From Scalindua sp964584595 (lineage in GTDB: Bacteria; Planctomycetota; Brocadiia; Brocadiales; Scalinduaceae): a stretch of DNA of 16,019 nt. Position 1 is the first letter of the stretch; every line of letters begins with the position of its first letter. The stretch is taken from NCBI GenBank assembly GCA_964584595.1, contig CAZPAM010000062.1:1-16019 (forward strand), read 5' to 3'. The notes below the pieces were generated by a model. The model worked only from the letters and a program-made list of their open reading frames with translations, had not been told where the DNA came from and did no database searches. The translations under genes and the position numbers were made by a program. This document shows positions 1-7,539 of the stretch, piece by piece.

Positions 1-1
1 T

Positions 2-151
2 GACAAGCAATTCGTGAGAGACTATTTAGAGTCCTGCGGGTGGGACAAGAATCCACCTCCACCCTTACTCCCTGAAGACGTAATCCGAACGACGTCTGAA
101 AAATATCTCGAGGCTTACTCTATGCTTACTGGAAAAGAGCTATCGGAGTAA
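2..151 (+). CDS. purC: SAICAR synthase, C-terminal end (5' end outside window)
   Basis: This is the last 49 codons of phosphoribosylaminoimidazole-succinocarboxamide synthase, which joins aspartate to CAIR in de novo purine synthesis. The reading frame is open from base 2 and ends in TAA at 149-151. The visible peptide contains KQFVRDYLES, a GWD tripeptide, a proline-rich stretch and TSEKYLEAYSMLTG, all in the order typical of the C-terminal end of PurC (QFVRDYL, GW, P-rich, T-x-x-K-Y-x-E-A-Y-x-x-L-T-G). The ATP- and substrate-binding lobes lie upstream of the window. Two further purine genes, purM and purF, lie about 2 kb away on the other strand, so this may be a loose purine cluster. The assignment rests on a short but characteristic segment. 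Confidence 0.85.
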   Translation, partial: DKQFVRDYLESCGWDKNPPPPLLPEDVIRTTSEKYLEAYSMLTGKELSE

Positions 152-158
152 CACATAA

Positions 159-230
159 GATTTACGATTGATGATTGCTTCCTGCTTCTTACCTCTTTAT
201 GTTTTCCAATCATCAGTCAACAATCAAAAA
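159..230. repeat. Heptad-periodic array with inverted arms between purC and nth
   Basis: The left part (159-179) reads as three successive heptamers of the type GATTNNN, beginning GATTTAC, GATTGAT. The right part (about 206-226) reads as heptamers of the complementary type such as CCAATCA. The segments 166-177 and 207-218 are reverse complements over 12 positions (11 Watson-Crick pairs and one G-T wobble) around a 29-base pyrimidine-rich loop. The element sits between the convergent ends of purC and nth and could fold as a hairpin that ends transcription from both sides. That role is inferred. The same heptamer family recurs at 5239-5287, 9308-9335 and 9927-9989. Confidence 0.6.
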
Positions 231-252
231 TATTAAATCCCTTTAAGACGTC

Positions 253-900
253 TTACCTGGATTTCTTCACACCAACTCTTTTACAATACTTGAAGACTTT
301 GCATTTGCTGCACCAGGGTGAAATAGGTACACAGAGATTTTGACCGTATGTTACCAAGAGGTCATTATAGATTAACCAGTGTTTTTTGGGCAGTTTCTTT
401 CTTAAATCAAACTCAGTCTGCTCCGGGGTTTTTGTCTTTACCAGACCAAGCCTGTTTGAGATCCTGTGTACGTGCGTGTCCACGCATATTCCCAGCTTGC
501 CGTAACCCAGGGTAACCGTAAGATTGGCAGTCTTGCGCCCAACACCTTTCAGTTTTAAAAGCTCATCAATCTCATTGGGGACGACACCTTCATAATCATC
601 AAGCAGGGACCTGCATATTTCTTTAATCCTTTTTGCCTTTGTTTTATAAAAACCAACAGGATAAATGGCTTTTTCAATACTCTTTATACTTAAACCGAGC
701 ATCTTTTCTGGATTATCCGCAAGCTTGAAGAGCCTGTTTGAGGCTTCGGCTGTAACCTTATCTTTTGTCCTTAAACTGAGGATACAAGAGATGAGAACCA
801 TAAAAGGGCTTTTTGTCATGGAAACTATCGTAACAATAGGCACAATATATTTCTTGTTTTCTCGTTTAAGAATGGTTACTATATTATCGATTTTATCCAA
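253..900 (-). CDS. nth: Endonuclease III, DNA glycosylase/AP lyase
   Basis: A 215-residue base-excision-repair enzyme that removes oxidised pyrimidines and cleaves the resulting abasic site. The helix-hairpin-helix motif LKGVGRKTAN covers residues 117-126 and carries the expected catalytic Lys123. VDTHVHRISNRLGLV at 140-154 provides the catalytic Asp141. A C-x6-C-x2-C-x5-C cluster (Cys190, 197, 200, 206) is the [4Fe-4S] site of this family. The first helices contain SLRTKD, where E. coli has SAQATD; this variant is common in archaeal and many non-proteobacterial homologues. The start codon is TTG at 898-900, preceded by a purine-rich AAGAGAG. The next ATG would remove 27 residues, including part of the first helices, so TTG is preferred. 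The gene is convergent with purC and divergent from pssA. Length is normal and no residue is missing. Confidence 0.93.
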   Translation of the reverse strand: MDKIDNIVTILKRENKKYIVPIVTIVSMTKSPFMVLISCILSLRTKDKVTAEASNRLFKLADNPEKMLGLSIKSIEKAIYPVGFYKTKAKRIKEICRSLLDDYEGVVPNEIDELLKLKGVGRKTANLTVTLGYGKLGICVDTHVHRISNRLGLVKTKTPEQTEFDLRKKLPKKHWLIYNDLLVTYGQNLCVPISPWCSKCKVFKYCKRVGVKKSR

Positions 901-939
901 TAGTCTCTCTTACAGGTTTTGCACACATACTAACCGTAT

Positions 940-976
940 GCAGTATTACCTTAGAATTATGCAGTAATTTTACTGC
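940..976. promoter_or_regulatory. Palindromic GCAGTA sites between nth and pssA
   Basis: In the divergent nth-pssA spacer, GCAGTAA at 961-967 and TTACTGC at 970-976 form a perfect 7-base inverted pair separated by two bases. A further GCAGTA lies at 940-945, exactly 21 bases (two helical turns) upstream of the 961 copy. Dyads with phased half-sites in a divergent promoter region are typical of operators. No regulator is identifiable from the window, so this is a candidate only. Confidence 0.3.
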
Positions 977-1018
977 ACTTTGATGCTTTTATTTATGAAT
1001 AACTGTAATATAAAATAC

Positions 1019-1046
1019 TTTTCAAATATACATAACATATTATAAT
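1019..1046 (+). promoter_or_regulatory. Candidate sigma-70 promoter for pssA
   Basis: TTTTCA (1019-1024, four of six matches to TTGACA) and a perfect TATAAT (1041-1046) are separated by 16 bases, about 80 bases before the pssA ATG. A second possibility is an extended -10, TGATATAGT at 1109-1117, which would leave only a few untranslated bases before the start. The region is very AT-rich, so chance matches are likely. Confidence 0.3.
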
Positions 1047-1127
1047 TCATGAAGTTACCACAATATATGTATATATTCTCTACAAAATTATCTTACTGGC
1101 ATCTTTTTTGATATAGTACAACCAATC

Positions 1128-1910
1128 ATGGAAATTCTACCGTTATATGAACGAACTATAGCGACAGCAAAAAGCTATATAACAACATTAAAAAACTATC
1201 TGCCTACTATCGTCAGCATGGGTAATCTCGCATGCGGCTTTGGTGCAATTGTATTTATTATAAACAATGAACTGGCATATGCAGCCTGGCTCGTTATAGC
1301 GGCCATGGTGTTTGACGGAATGGATGGCCAGATCGCGCGATTAACAAAAACAAATGTTGCCTGGGGTGCTCATTTAGATACGCTTGCTGACTTGATAACT
1401 TTCGGGCTTGTTCCAGCATTCCTGATCGGCAGGCTGGGTGTTTATAATGCTCCTATCGCCGTTTGGTTCGTATGTTTCTTTTTTACCTTATGCGCCACAA
1501 TCAGACTAGCAAAATTCGAATTCGAAGCAACAAACAAATCCGGCAAAAAACGAAGTAATTATTTTACAGGATTACCATCTACACTTGCAGGCGGCACAGT
1601 CGCGTCATTAATATTATTAGACTCTTACCTCAAGGCCACATTGAACGTTCAAGCCGTTTCAACATGCCTTCCAAGCATCATGTTTATTCTAAGCATCTTA
1701 ATGTTGAGTAAAGTCCCATACATAAGGATTGTTGATCTTGTAGGAAGCAAACGCGACCGGATTTCTTTATTAATTACATCTGTACTCTTCTTCACACTCC
1801 TTGTTTTCTTTATTTTATACCCTAGTATTATGCTTGCACTTGGTTTTTGTGTGTATGTTATTATCGGCAACCAGGGAGTCTTCAGGAAAAAGGCAATTCA
1901 TAGCACTTAG
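1128..1910 (+). CDS. pssA: CDP-diacylglycerol--serine O-phosphatidyltransferase
   Basis: An integral membrane enzyme of 260 residues that transfers phosphatidyl from CDP-diacylglycerol to L-serine, giving phosphatidylserine, the precursor of phosphatidylethanolamine. The CDP-alcohol phosphotransferase signature D-G-x2-A-R-x8-G-x3-D-x3-D is intact: Asp66-Gly67, Ala70-Arg71, Gly80, Asp84, Asp88. About seven hydrophobic helices follow, with a basic loop (KSGKKRSNYF) after the second catalytic helix, as in bacterial PssA type II. The N-terminal 25 residues precede the usual start of the fold. No clear ribosome-binding site precedes the ATG, so a start at Met31 (base 1218) cannot be excluded, though that would clip the first helix. 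No psd decarboxylase gene is adjacent. Its stop is only 10 bases from the end of purM on the other strand. Confidence 0.93.
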   Translation: MEILPLYERTIATAKSYITTLKNYLPTIVSMGNLACGFGAIVFIINNELAYAAWLVIAAMVFDGMDGQIARLTKTNVAWGAHLDTLADLITFGLVPAFLIGRLGVYNAPIAVWFVCFFFTLCATIRLAKFEFEATNKSGKKRSNYFTGLPSTLAGGTVASLILLDSYLKATLNVQAVSTCLPSIMFILSILMLSKVPYIRIVDLVGSKRDRISLLITSVLFFTLLVFFILYPSIMLALGFCVYVIIGNQGVFRKKAIHST

Positions 1911-1920
1911 TAACATTTAA

Positions 1921-2982
1921 CTACACCATCTCTACTTTTTTATTACCCCTTACCACCTTTCCTATAATAAACGCATCTTCCTTCATTCGTTTTAGTTTTT
2001 TCATTATAGAAGATGAGAAATGCTTCGAAACAATTAAGACCATTCCTATTCCCATATTAAGGACGTGGTACATTTCATCCTCATCTATTTTTCCCTTTTT
2101 CTGTATTACCTTGAAAATCTCAGGAACAGGCCATTTGCCCTTAGTGATTCGTACTGAACACCCTTCAGGTAAGATCCTGGGAATATTGTCTATCAAACCA
2201 CCTCCCGTAATATGAGCCATCCCCTTGATCACCTTTTTCCGCTTGTAATGACGCAAAAGAGTGCTGATCGATTTAACATATATCCTTGTCGGCTTTAGAA
2301 GTTCATCGCCAATCGTTCCGTCTATAGCCTTTATCTTACTATTTACATCCAGCCTGGCTTTGTCAAATAATACCTTACGCACTAAAGAAAAGCCGTTACT
2401 ATGCAGCCCGCTTGAACTCAAACCTATTACAACATCACCTGTACTGATATCATTCCCATTAATTATCTTTTTTTTTTCTACAATACCGACTGCAAAGCCC
2501 GCTAAATCATACTCACCCTCATGATAAAAACCAGGCATCTCGGGAGTTTCCCCTCCCAGAAGGGCACAATCTGCTTCACAACATCCATTTGCAATACCAT
2601 GAAGCACCTCCTTCATTTTCTCAGGGATCATCCTGCTGCTGGCCATATAATCCAGAAAGAATAGTGGTTCCGCTCCAAGCACCAGAATATCATTAACGCA
2701 CATCGCGACTAAATCTATTCCTATGGTGTCGTGCCTGTCCATCATAAAAGCAATCTTCAGCTTCGTTCCAACACCATCAGTAGATGCTACCAGTACCGGT
2801 TGTTTGTAATTCTTTGCGAACAGTTTCGAGTTATAATTCAGTGAAAAAAGGCCCCCGAAACCGCCGGGGTTCTCTATAACCCGCGGACCAAAAGTCCTGC
2901 GCAACTGAGAATAAATATCAGTAGTAAACTTACCCTTAGCTTCAATATTAACCCCTGCATCTTTATAACTAAATCCTGCCAT
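1921..2982 (-). CDS. purM: Phosphoribosylformylglycinamidine cyclo-ligase (AIR synthase)
   Basis: A 353-residue cytosolic enzyme that closes the imidazole ring, converting FGAM and ATP to AIR in purine synthesis. Recognised PurM blocks appear in order: SYKDAGVNIEA at the N-terminus, ASTDGVGTKLKIA, GIDLVAMCVNDILVLGAEPLFFLDY in two parts, LLGGETPEMPGFY, GLSSSGLHSNGFSLVRK, LKPTRIYVK, HITGGGLIDNIPRILP and NMGIGMV. Length matches the family (about 345). Its ATG lies three bases after the purF stop, so the two genes form a purF-purM operon and are probably translationally coupled. A run of ten A (coding strand, bases 2468-2477) encodes Lys-Lys-Lys in the mid-protein, an unusually long homopolymer in a coding region. 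Convergent with pssA with a 10-base gap, so any terminator must lie inside pssA. Confidence 0.96.
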   Translation of the reverse strand: MAGFSYKDAGVNIEAKGKFTTDIYSQLRRTFGPRVIENPGGFGGLFSLNYNSKLFAKNYKQPVLVASTDGVGTKLKIAFMMDRHDTIGIDLVAMCVNDILVLGAEPLFFLDYMASSRMIPEKMKEVLHGIANGCCEADCALLGGETPEMPGFYHEGEYDLAGFAVGIVEKKKIINGNDISTGDVVIGLSSSGLHSNGFSLVRKVLFDKARLDVNSKIKAIDGTIGDELLKPTRIYVKSISTLLRHYKRKKVIKGMAHITGGGLIDNIPRILPEGCSVRITKGKWPVPEIFKVIQKKGKIDEDEMYHVLNMGIGMVLIVSKHFSSSIMKKLKRMKEDAFIIGKVVRGNKKVEMV

Positions 2983-2985
2983 CTT

Positions 2986-4407
2986 CTAGATCGTAACCGC
3001 CTTTCTATTCTTTGGTTCCTTTATGTGCGTCTTTTTACCAACATTTTCAATAGAGGCAGGATAATTACCGGTAAAGCAAGCGGTACAATAATGATTACGC
3101 GGAGAAGCCGTACAATTCAACATTCCCTCTGCACTCAGATAGCCCAGGCTGTCCGCATTCAAGAAATCTTTTATCTCTTCAAGTGTATGGTTGGCTGCAA
3201 TAAGTTCATCCTTAATCTGAAAATCAATCCCGTAATGACATGGGAAACGATGTGGAGGACAACTGATCCTCAGATGTACCTCCTTAGCACCTGCCTTACG
3301 CAAAAGCTTCAACCTGGACTTTGATGTAGTTCCACGCACGACAGAATCATCTACAACAACAACACGTTTACCTCTCACAACTTCCGCTATCGCATTAAGT
3401 TTAAGTTCAACCTTCTTGTGCCTGCTCCCCTGCTCAGGCTGAATAAACGTCCTGCCAACATAGTGGTTTCGAATAAAACCACGATCTAATGGTATACCCG
3501 AAGCCTCCGAATAACCCATTGCGGCCGAATTTCCCCCCTCCGGAACAGCGACTACAATATCGGCATCTACAGGAAATTCTTTTGCAAGCTTTCTCCCAAG
3601 CTGTTTGCGGAAGAGATGAACGTTTTCACCAAATACATTACTATCGGGGCGGGAAAAATAGATTAACTCAAATATACAATACGCCGGACGAATCCGCCTT
3701 GGCGAACAATATATCTCACTTTTCAGGCCATCTTTATTAATATAAACCACCTCGCCGGGTTCAACGTCTCTTATGAATTCTGCACCAATCTGGTCAAAAG
3801 CACAGGTTTCAGAAGAGAGCACATAACTGTTGTTCAGCTTCCCTATTGAAAGCGGCCGAAATCCATTACGATCCCGCACTCCTACCATTTCATCTTTTGT
3901 TAAGAACAGGAGAGCAAATGCACCTTTTAAATGATTCAACACATGAGAAAAGTTTGGTTTTTCGACGTGGCTTGGTTTGGCCATCAAGTGTACGATGACT
4001 TCTGTATCTGATGTTGTGTGGAAGATTGAACCATGCTGCTCGTAATCATATCTCAGCTTACCGGCATCCAGCAGTTGGCCATTATGTGCAATTGCGACTT
4101 CACCCTTGGAATATAAAACCACCATGGGCTGTACATTGTCTATGTTATCGCTTGAACCAAAAGTAGAATAACGGACGTGGCCAATGGCGTGTGGATTTTT
4201 TATCCTGCTCAAGCTCTCCGGAGAGAAAACATCACTTACCAATCCATGGTTCTTGTGCTGTTTTATACTCTTGCCGTCAGAAGAGGCTATTCCAGCACTT
4301 TCTTCACCACGATGTTGTAGAGAATAAAGCCCATAAAAGACCTTTTCTACTGCATCATCACAATCAAAAATCCCGAATAAACCGCAATATTCTTTAGCTT
4401 TTGCCAA
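2986..4407 (-). CDS. purF: Amidophosphoribosyltransferase (glutamine PRPP amidotransferase)
   Basis: The committed step of purine synthesis: PRPP plus glutamine gives phosphoribosylamine. The 473-residue protein begins with a seven-residue propeptide followed by Cys8 in CGLFGIF, the N-terminal nucleophile exposed after processing. The class II glutaminase domain covers about residues 8-235 (QHRGEESAGI, GHVRYSTFG, AHNGQ). The phosphoribosyltransferase domain follows, with the PRPP loop VVVVDDSVVRGTT at 349-361. Cys244, Cys390, Cys441 and Cys444 lie in the sequence contexts of the [4Fe-4S] ligands of the Bacillus subtilis enzyme, so this is probably the Fe-S, propeptide-bearing type rather than the E. 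coli type. The start is TTG (4405-4407) with AAAGAG upstream. It is the first gene of the purF-purM operon. Confidence 0.96.
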   Translation of the reverse strand: MAKAKEYCGLFGIFDCDDAVEKVFYGLYSLQHRGEESAGIASSDGKSIKQHKNHGLVSDVFSPESLSRIKNPHAIGHVRYSTFGSSDNIDNVQPMVVLYSKGEVAIAHNGQLLDAGKLRYDYEQHGSIFHTTSDTEVIVHLMAKPSHVEKPNFSHVLNHLKGAFALLFLTKDEMVGVRDRNGFRPLSIGKLNNSYVLSSETCAFDQIGAEFIRDVEPGEVVYINKDGLKSEIYCSPRRIRPAYCIFELIYFSRPDSNVFGENVHLFRKQLGRKLAKEFPVDADIVVAVPEGGNSAAMGYSEASGIPLDRGFIRNHYVGRTFIQPEQGSRHKKVELKLNAIAEVVRGKRVVVVDDSVVRGTTSKSRLKLLRKAGAKEVHLRISCPPHRFPCHYGIDFQIKDELIAANHTLEEIKDFLNADSLGYLSAEGMLNCTASPRNHYCTACFTGNYPASIENVGKKTHIKEPKNRKAVTI

Positions 4408-4448
4408 GATATGACTCTTTTTGAGAGGATTTAGACTTCTAAATTTTG

Positions 4449-4476
4449 ATTATAACAAGACAACAAAACGTGTCAA
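4449..4476 (-). promoter_or_regulatory. Near-consensus sigma-70 promoter of purF-purM
   Basis: On the minus strand TTGACA (4471-4476) and TATAAT (4449-4454) are both perfect hexamers, separated by 16 bases. Predicted transcription start is near 4442, leaving about 35 untranslated bases before the purF TTG codon. That leader is too short for a riboswitch, so any control would act through a DNA-binding repressor or enzyme feedback. This is the strongest promoter match in the window. Confidence 0.75.
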
Positions 4477-4602
4477 ATTAAATCAGGGTTATTTCCTCTC
4501 TAACCATCAGATAAAACTTGAAGTACTCAGGCTATTATGTTAAGAATTTTACGTCTTTCCCATAGAATAGTTTATTCAGAAAGCCATAAAAATCAAAAGA
4601 AT

Positions 4603-5253
4603 ATGACAAAAAAAGAGTATCTTCGCAGAATGAAGCTTTATGTCTTAATAAGCGGCAAAATTGCAGCAAGACCGGTTAATGAAACGGCAAGGCTTGTCAT
4701 TGATGGCGGGGCAGATGTTATACAATTACGCGAGAAAACAATATCTGACGACGAATTAATATCACTTGCCGGAGAGATACGTGATATAACGACCGAAAGA
4801 GGAACTTTATTTATCATTAATGATCGTGTAAGAGTTGCCAGGGAAGTGAATGCAGATGGCGTCCATTTAGGCCAACACGACATGAGTATAACAGAAGCAA
4901 GAGAAATCATTGGCAATGAAAAGATCATCGGAGTATCAACACACAATATAATACAGGCCAGGCAGGCGCAGGAAGATGGTGCCGATTATATTGCAATCGG
5001 ACCCGTCTATCCTACCGCGACAAAAGATTATGAACCATCTATAGGACTCGAAGTTATTCAGGAAATTTCCGGGGAAATAAATATCCCATTTCTTGCCATA
5101 GGCGCTATAACCCTTGAAAACCTGGATGAGGTTCTAAAGGCCGGAGCTTCAAGAGTGGCAGTATGCTCGGCAATCATAAGCTCAAAAGATATCCTTTCAT
5201 CCACAAGAGAATTTAAACGCGCTTGTCTTGCAGCGCGCGTCAGTAGTCATTAG
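4603..5253 (+). CDS. thiE: Thiamine-phosphate synthase
   Basis: A cytosolic TIM-barrel enzyme that joins HMP-pyrophosphate and thiazole phosphate to make thiamine monophosphate. With the start at 4603 it is 216 residues. Key blocks are VIQLREK (39-45), IINDR (71-75), DGVHLGQ (85-91), GPVYPTATK (133-141) and AIGAI (165-169), followed by the phosphate-binding VAVCSAI (185-191). The frame is open to an ATG at 4537, but those 22 extra residues do not belong to the fold and neither start has a clear ribosome-binding site. MTKKEYLRRMKLYVLISG resembles a natural ThiE N-terminus. The last five codons and the TAG stop fall inside a heptad repeat (5239-5287), so the C-terminal tail is repeat-derived. 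No thi genes or TPP riboswitch are nearby. Confidence 0.92.
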   Translation: MTKKEYLRRMKLYVLISGKIAARPVNETARLVIDGGADVIQLREKTISDDELISLAGEIRDITTERGTLFIINDRVRVAREVNADGVHLGQHDMSITEAREIIGNEKIIGVSTHNIIQARQAQEDGADYIAIGPVYPTATKDYEPSIGLEVIQEISGEINIPFLAIGAITLENLDEVLKAGASRVAVCSAIISSKDILSSTREFKRACLAARVSSH

Positions 5254-5287
5254 TCAATCGACAATCAAAGATCGTAATTCAGAAATC
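5239..5287. repeat. Heptad array between thiE and murJ
   Basis: Seven consecutive 7-base units are visible with no break in register. The first two are GTCAGTA and GTCATTA; the later ones follow a G-T/A-C/A-A-x-T-C pattern and decay toward the right. The first two units lie inside thiE and provide its final codons and stop (TAG at 5251-5253). The array ends about five bases before the murJ ATG, so it also occupies the place where a ribosome-binding site would be expected. It is related in sequence to the arrays at 159-230 and 9308-9335. Confidence 0.6.
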
Positions 5288-5292
5288 ATATT

Positions 5293-6912
5293 ATGAGTAA
5301 AAAACCGAGCTTCTTAAAATCCGCAAAGACCGTTAGCCTCTGCACACTGCTGAGCAGGGTTTTGGGACTGGCAAGGGATATTATATGTGCAAGCTTCTTT
5401 GGCACCAGCCTGGCCTGGGATGCCTTCGTCGTTGCCTTTAAGATACCAAACCTCTTCCGCCGTCTCTTCGGTGAAGGAGCATTGAGCGCCGCCTTCATTC
5501 CCGTTTTCACAGAATACCTCGAAACCAAAAGCAAGAAAGAAGCATGGGAACTCGTAAGCATAACGGGAACACTACTCTTCATAATCCTTGGAGGTTTGGT
5601 TGTACTGGCAGAGATTTCGTTCTCTGTAATACCTACCGTTTTCTATCTTAACCAGAAATGGGAATTAGTATTAAGCCTACTCATGGTAACATTTCCGTAC
5701 GTACTTTTCATATGCATGGTAGCCTTCGCAATGGCTGTCCTGAATTCACTCAAACACTTCCTCATGCCTGCCCTCGCACCTGTCGCCCTGAATGTATGCT
5801 GGATTATGGGCGTAATATTACTTACACCCGTATTCGGTAATACATTGGATAAAAAGATATTTAGTGTTGCCATAGCCATCCTTATCGGAGGCATGGTTCA
5901 ACTGGCAATGCAGTTACCCGTATTGAGAAGAGAGGGAATAACCTTCAAACCTTCATTATACTTTGCACATCCCGGCCTGAAACGTGTCCTTGCCCTGATG
6001 CTGCCTATAATATTTGGCCTGGCCGCGGTTCAGATAAACGTATTAATGGATAGTGTTATTGCAATAGCTTTTGCCAAATCTCCCGGTAGTTCCGAAAACT
6101 TCCTGGTTGCCGGAATTGCAGTACCATATCCCCTGGAAACAGGTGCAGCATCAGTTTTGTATTATGGTGACAGATTGATTCAATTTCCACTGGGCGTATT
6201 CGGGATAGCAATGGCAACCGCCGTATTCCCATTCTTCTCCACACATGCCGCGCGTAAAGACTGGACAAGCTTCAACGACACATTCAACCAGGCAATAAGG
6301 GTTGTATTATTTATCGGCATACCGGCGTCCGTGGGCTTAATATTATTACGAATGCCTCTCATAGAATTGTTTTACGAAAGGAATGCATTCACTGCAGAAT
6401 CAACTTACAGAACAGCTACCGTTATCCTTTTCTATTCCCTTGGCATATGGGCCTACTCCGCCTCCCACGTAATCGTAAGGGCTTTTTATTCCATACAAAA
6501 CACACTAACGCCCGTAAAGGTGGGGGTTGCTATGGTCGGGCTTAACCTTGTTCTCAATCTGACCCTCATCTGGTTTCTTCGGGAAGGAGGACTTGCGCTG
6601 GCAACAGCCATAAGTGCAACGGTTCAAATAATAATCCTGTTTACCATTCTCCAGAAGAAGCTCAATCTCACCGGATACAAACACATTCTTGTATCAATTC
6701 TCAAGACATTGATTGCCACCTTCTTCATGTGCATTGCCTGCTGGGCAACACTGGAAGTCATCCCGGCTGGTGATGGAAAACTTTTGACAAAGTTCATAAG
6801 GCTCCTTGTACCCCTGGCAGCAGCCCTCACAGTATTCTTTACCTTATCATCTCTGCTGAAATCAGAAGAGTTAAGATATCTATACACCTCGCTACTGAAG
6901 AAAAAGCAATAA
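5293..6912 (+). CDS. murJ: Lipid II flippase MurJ (MviN family)
   Basis: A 539-residue polytopic inner-membrane protein that flips the peptidoglycan precursor lipid II. The N-terminal signature is clear: SRVLGLARD (Arg22, Arg28), WDAF (Asp43), and IPNLFRRLFGEGALSAAFIPVF (52 onward, Arg56/57). These match the charged cavity residues of E. coli MurJ (Arg18, Arg24, Asp39, Arg52). Asp293-Arg294 in YYGDRLIQFPLG matches Asp269-Arg270, but the residue aligned to Glu273 is Gln297. Between the helix ending LMDSVIAIAF and YYGDRL there are about 20 more residues (roughly 262-283) than in the E. coli protein. About 14 hydrophobic helices are expected. The start ATG is preceded by the heptad array with no good ribosome-binding site, so it may be translated by read-on from thiE, 39 bases upstream. 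Confidence 0.94.
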   Translation: MSKKPSFLKSAKTVSLCTLLSRVLGLARDIICASFFGTSLAWDAFVVAFKIPNLFRRLFGEGALSAAFIPVFTEYLETKSKKEAWELVSITGTLLFIILGGLVVLAEISFSVIPTVFYLNQKWELVLSLLMVTFPYVLFICMVAFAMAVLNSLKHFLMPALAPVALNVCWIMGVILLTPVFGNTLDKKIFSVAIAILIGGMVQLAMQLPVLRREGITFKPSLYFAHPGLKRVLALMLPIIFGLAAVQINVLMDSVIAIAFAKSPGSSENFLVAGIAVPYPLETGAASVLYYGDRLIQFPLGVFGIAMATAVFPFFSTHAARKDWTSFNDTFNQAIRVVLFIGIPASVGLILLRMPLIELFYERNAFTAESTYRTATVILFYSLGIWAYSASHVIVRAFYSIQNTLTPVKVGVAMVGLNLVLNLTLIWFLREGGLALATAISATVQIIILFTILQKKLNLTGYKHILVSILKTLIATFFMCIACWATLEVIPAGDGKLLTKFIRLLVPLAAALTVFFTLSSLLKSEELRYLYTSLLKKKQ

Positions 6913-6932
6913 ACTTTTTATTCTTTTTTTTA
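6896..6932 (+). terminator. Possible weak terminator after murJ
   Basis: The last murJ codons (AAAAAGC) and the following CTTTTT can pair as a short AT-rich stem, followed shortly by an uninterrupted T8 tract. The stem has almost no G-C pairs, so termination would be inefficient if it occurs at all. Confidence 0.25.
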
Positions 6933-6998
6933 ACGGCCTATTTGTTTATAATCCGCAGAATTATTTTTACCACTTATCCTGTTATCCTGTAAAAAAGA

Positions 6999-7535
6999 AT
7001 GGCAAAAAAAGATATTTCAAAATCTTCAGTAAGTAATAAACTATCTATTACATTCTTCCTCTTAATAATGGCGTATGCTTTCTACGTATCATGTGCCAGT
7101 TTTTACGATAGTACAAACTTCACCCCGAGAAATACAGTGCGTCATTACAGCGGCAATGAGGAAATGACCAACAATGATCCAAACTACGAATACGACGAAA
7201 AACTTCTGGAGGAAGGTTTCCACTTCCCCAAATCGTATAAAGAAATCGTAGAGATCACTCATGTACACGCATTCACAATTCCCCTGATCCTGTTCGTCAT
7301 GTCACGCATTCTTTCCATGACGCTGCTGAGAGACTGGATAAAGACTACAATTTATAGTGTTGCTTTCGCAGGCACCATAATGAATTTATCCGGGCCCTGG
7401 CTGGTAAGATTCCAATCAGACGTATTTTCCATATCCATAATAGCATCATATTACCTTCTCGGTATTTGCTTTATAGCCTTCATATCTATACCTATGTACG
7501 TCATGTGGTTTAAGTCTAAAGAAGCAGATAGCTGA
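6999..7535 (+). CDS. Four-helix membrane protein with an H-x-H helix, function unknown
   Basis: I do not recognise a named family. The 178-residue product has a basic N-terminus, a helix at about 15-36, an acidic extracytoplasmic stretch of about 50 residues (EEMTNND, YEYDEKLLEEGFHFPKSYKE), then helices at about 89-107, 116-136 and 142-170, ending in a short charged tail. The motif ITHVHAFTIP places His88 and His90 at the mouth of the second helix, followed by a proline, and MNLSGPWL follows in the third. Paired histidines at a membrane boundary could bind a metal, haem or quinone, but nothing in the sequence proves it. The ATG has only a weak purine tract upstream (AAAAAAGA). It lies 86 bases after murJ and 204 bases before the antiporter gene, so it may be monocistronic. 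Confidence 0.8.
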   Translation: MAKKDISKSSVSNKLSITFFLLIMAYAFYVSCASFYDSTNFTPRNTVRHYSGNEEMTNNDPNYEYDEKLLEEGFHFPKSYKEIVEITHVHAFTIPLILFVMSRILSMTLLRDWIKTTIYSVAFAGTIMNLSGPWLVRFQSDVFSISIIASYYLLGICFIAFISIPMYVMWFKSKEADS

Positions 7536-7539
7536 CAGA

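Noticed and set aside
159..230. CRISPR array
   Set aside because: The periodic units here and in the other arrays are 7 bases long, directly adjacent and degenerate, with no spacers of 25-40 bases and no cas genes nearby.
665..967. Plus-strand open frame over the start of nth
   Set aside because: It is antisense to well-conserved nth sequence, and its product has no recognisable features.
4408..4448. Purine riboswitch in the purF leader
   Set aside because: The predicted leader of about 35 bases is far too short for a purine aptamer, and no paired helices with the conserved loops are seen.
4408..4602. TPP riboswitch upstream of thiE
   Set aside because: The conserved CTGAGA and downstream ACC/CTGATC elements of the thi-box are absent from the spacer.
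4638..4946. Minus-strand open frame inside thiE
   Set aside because: It is a shadow of the thiE coding frame, with low-complexity, unconserved product.
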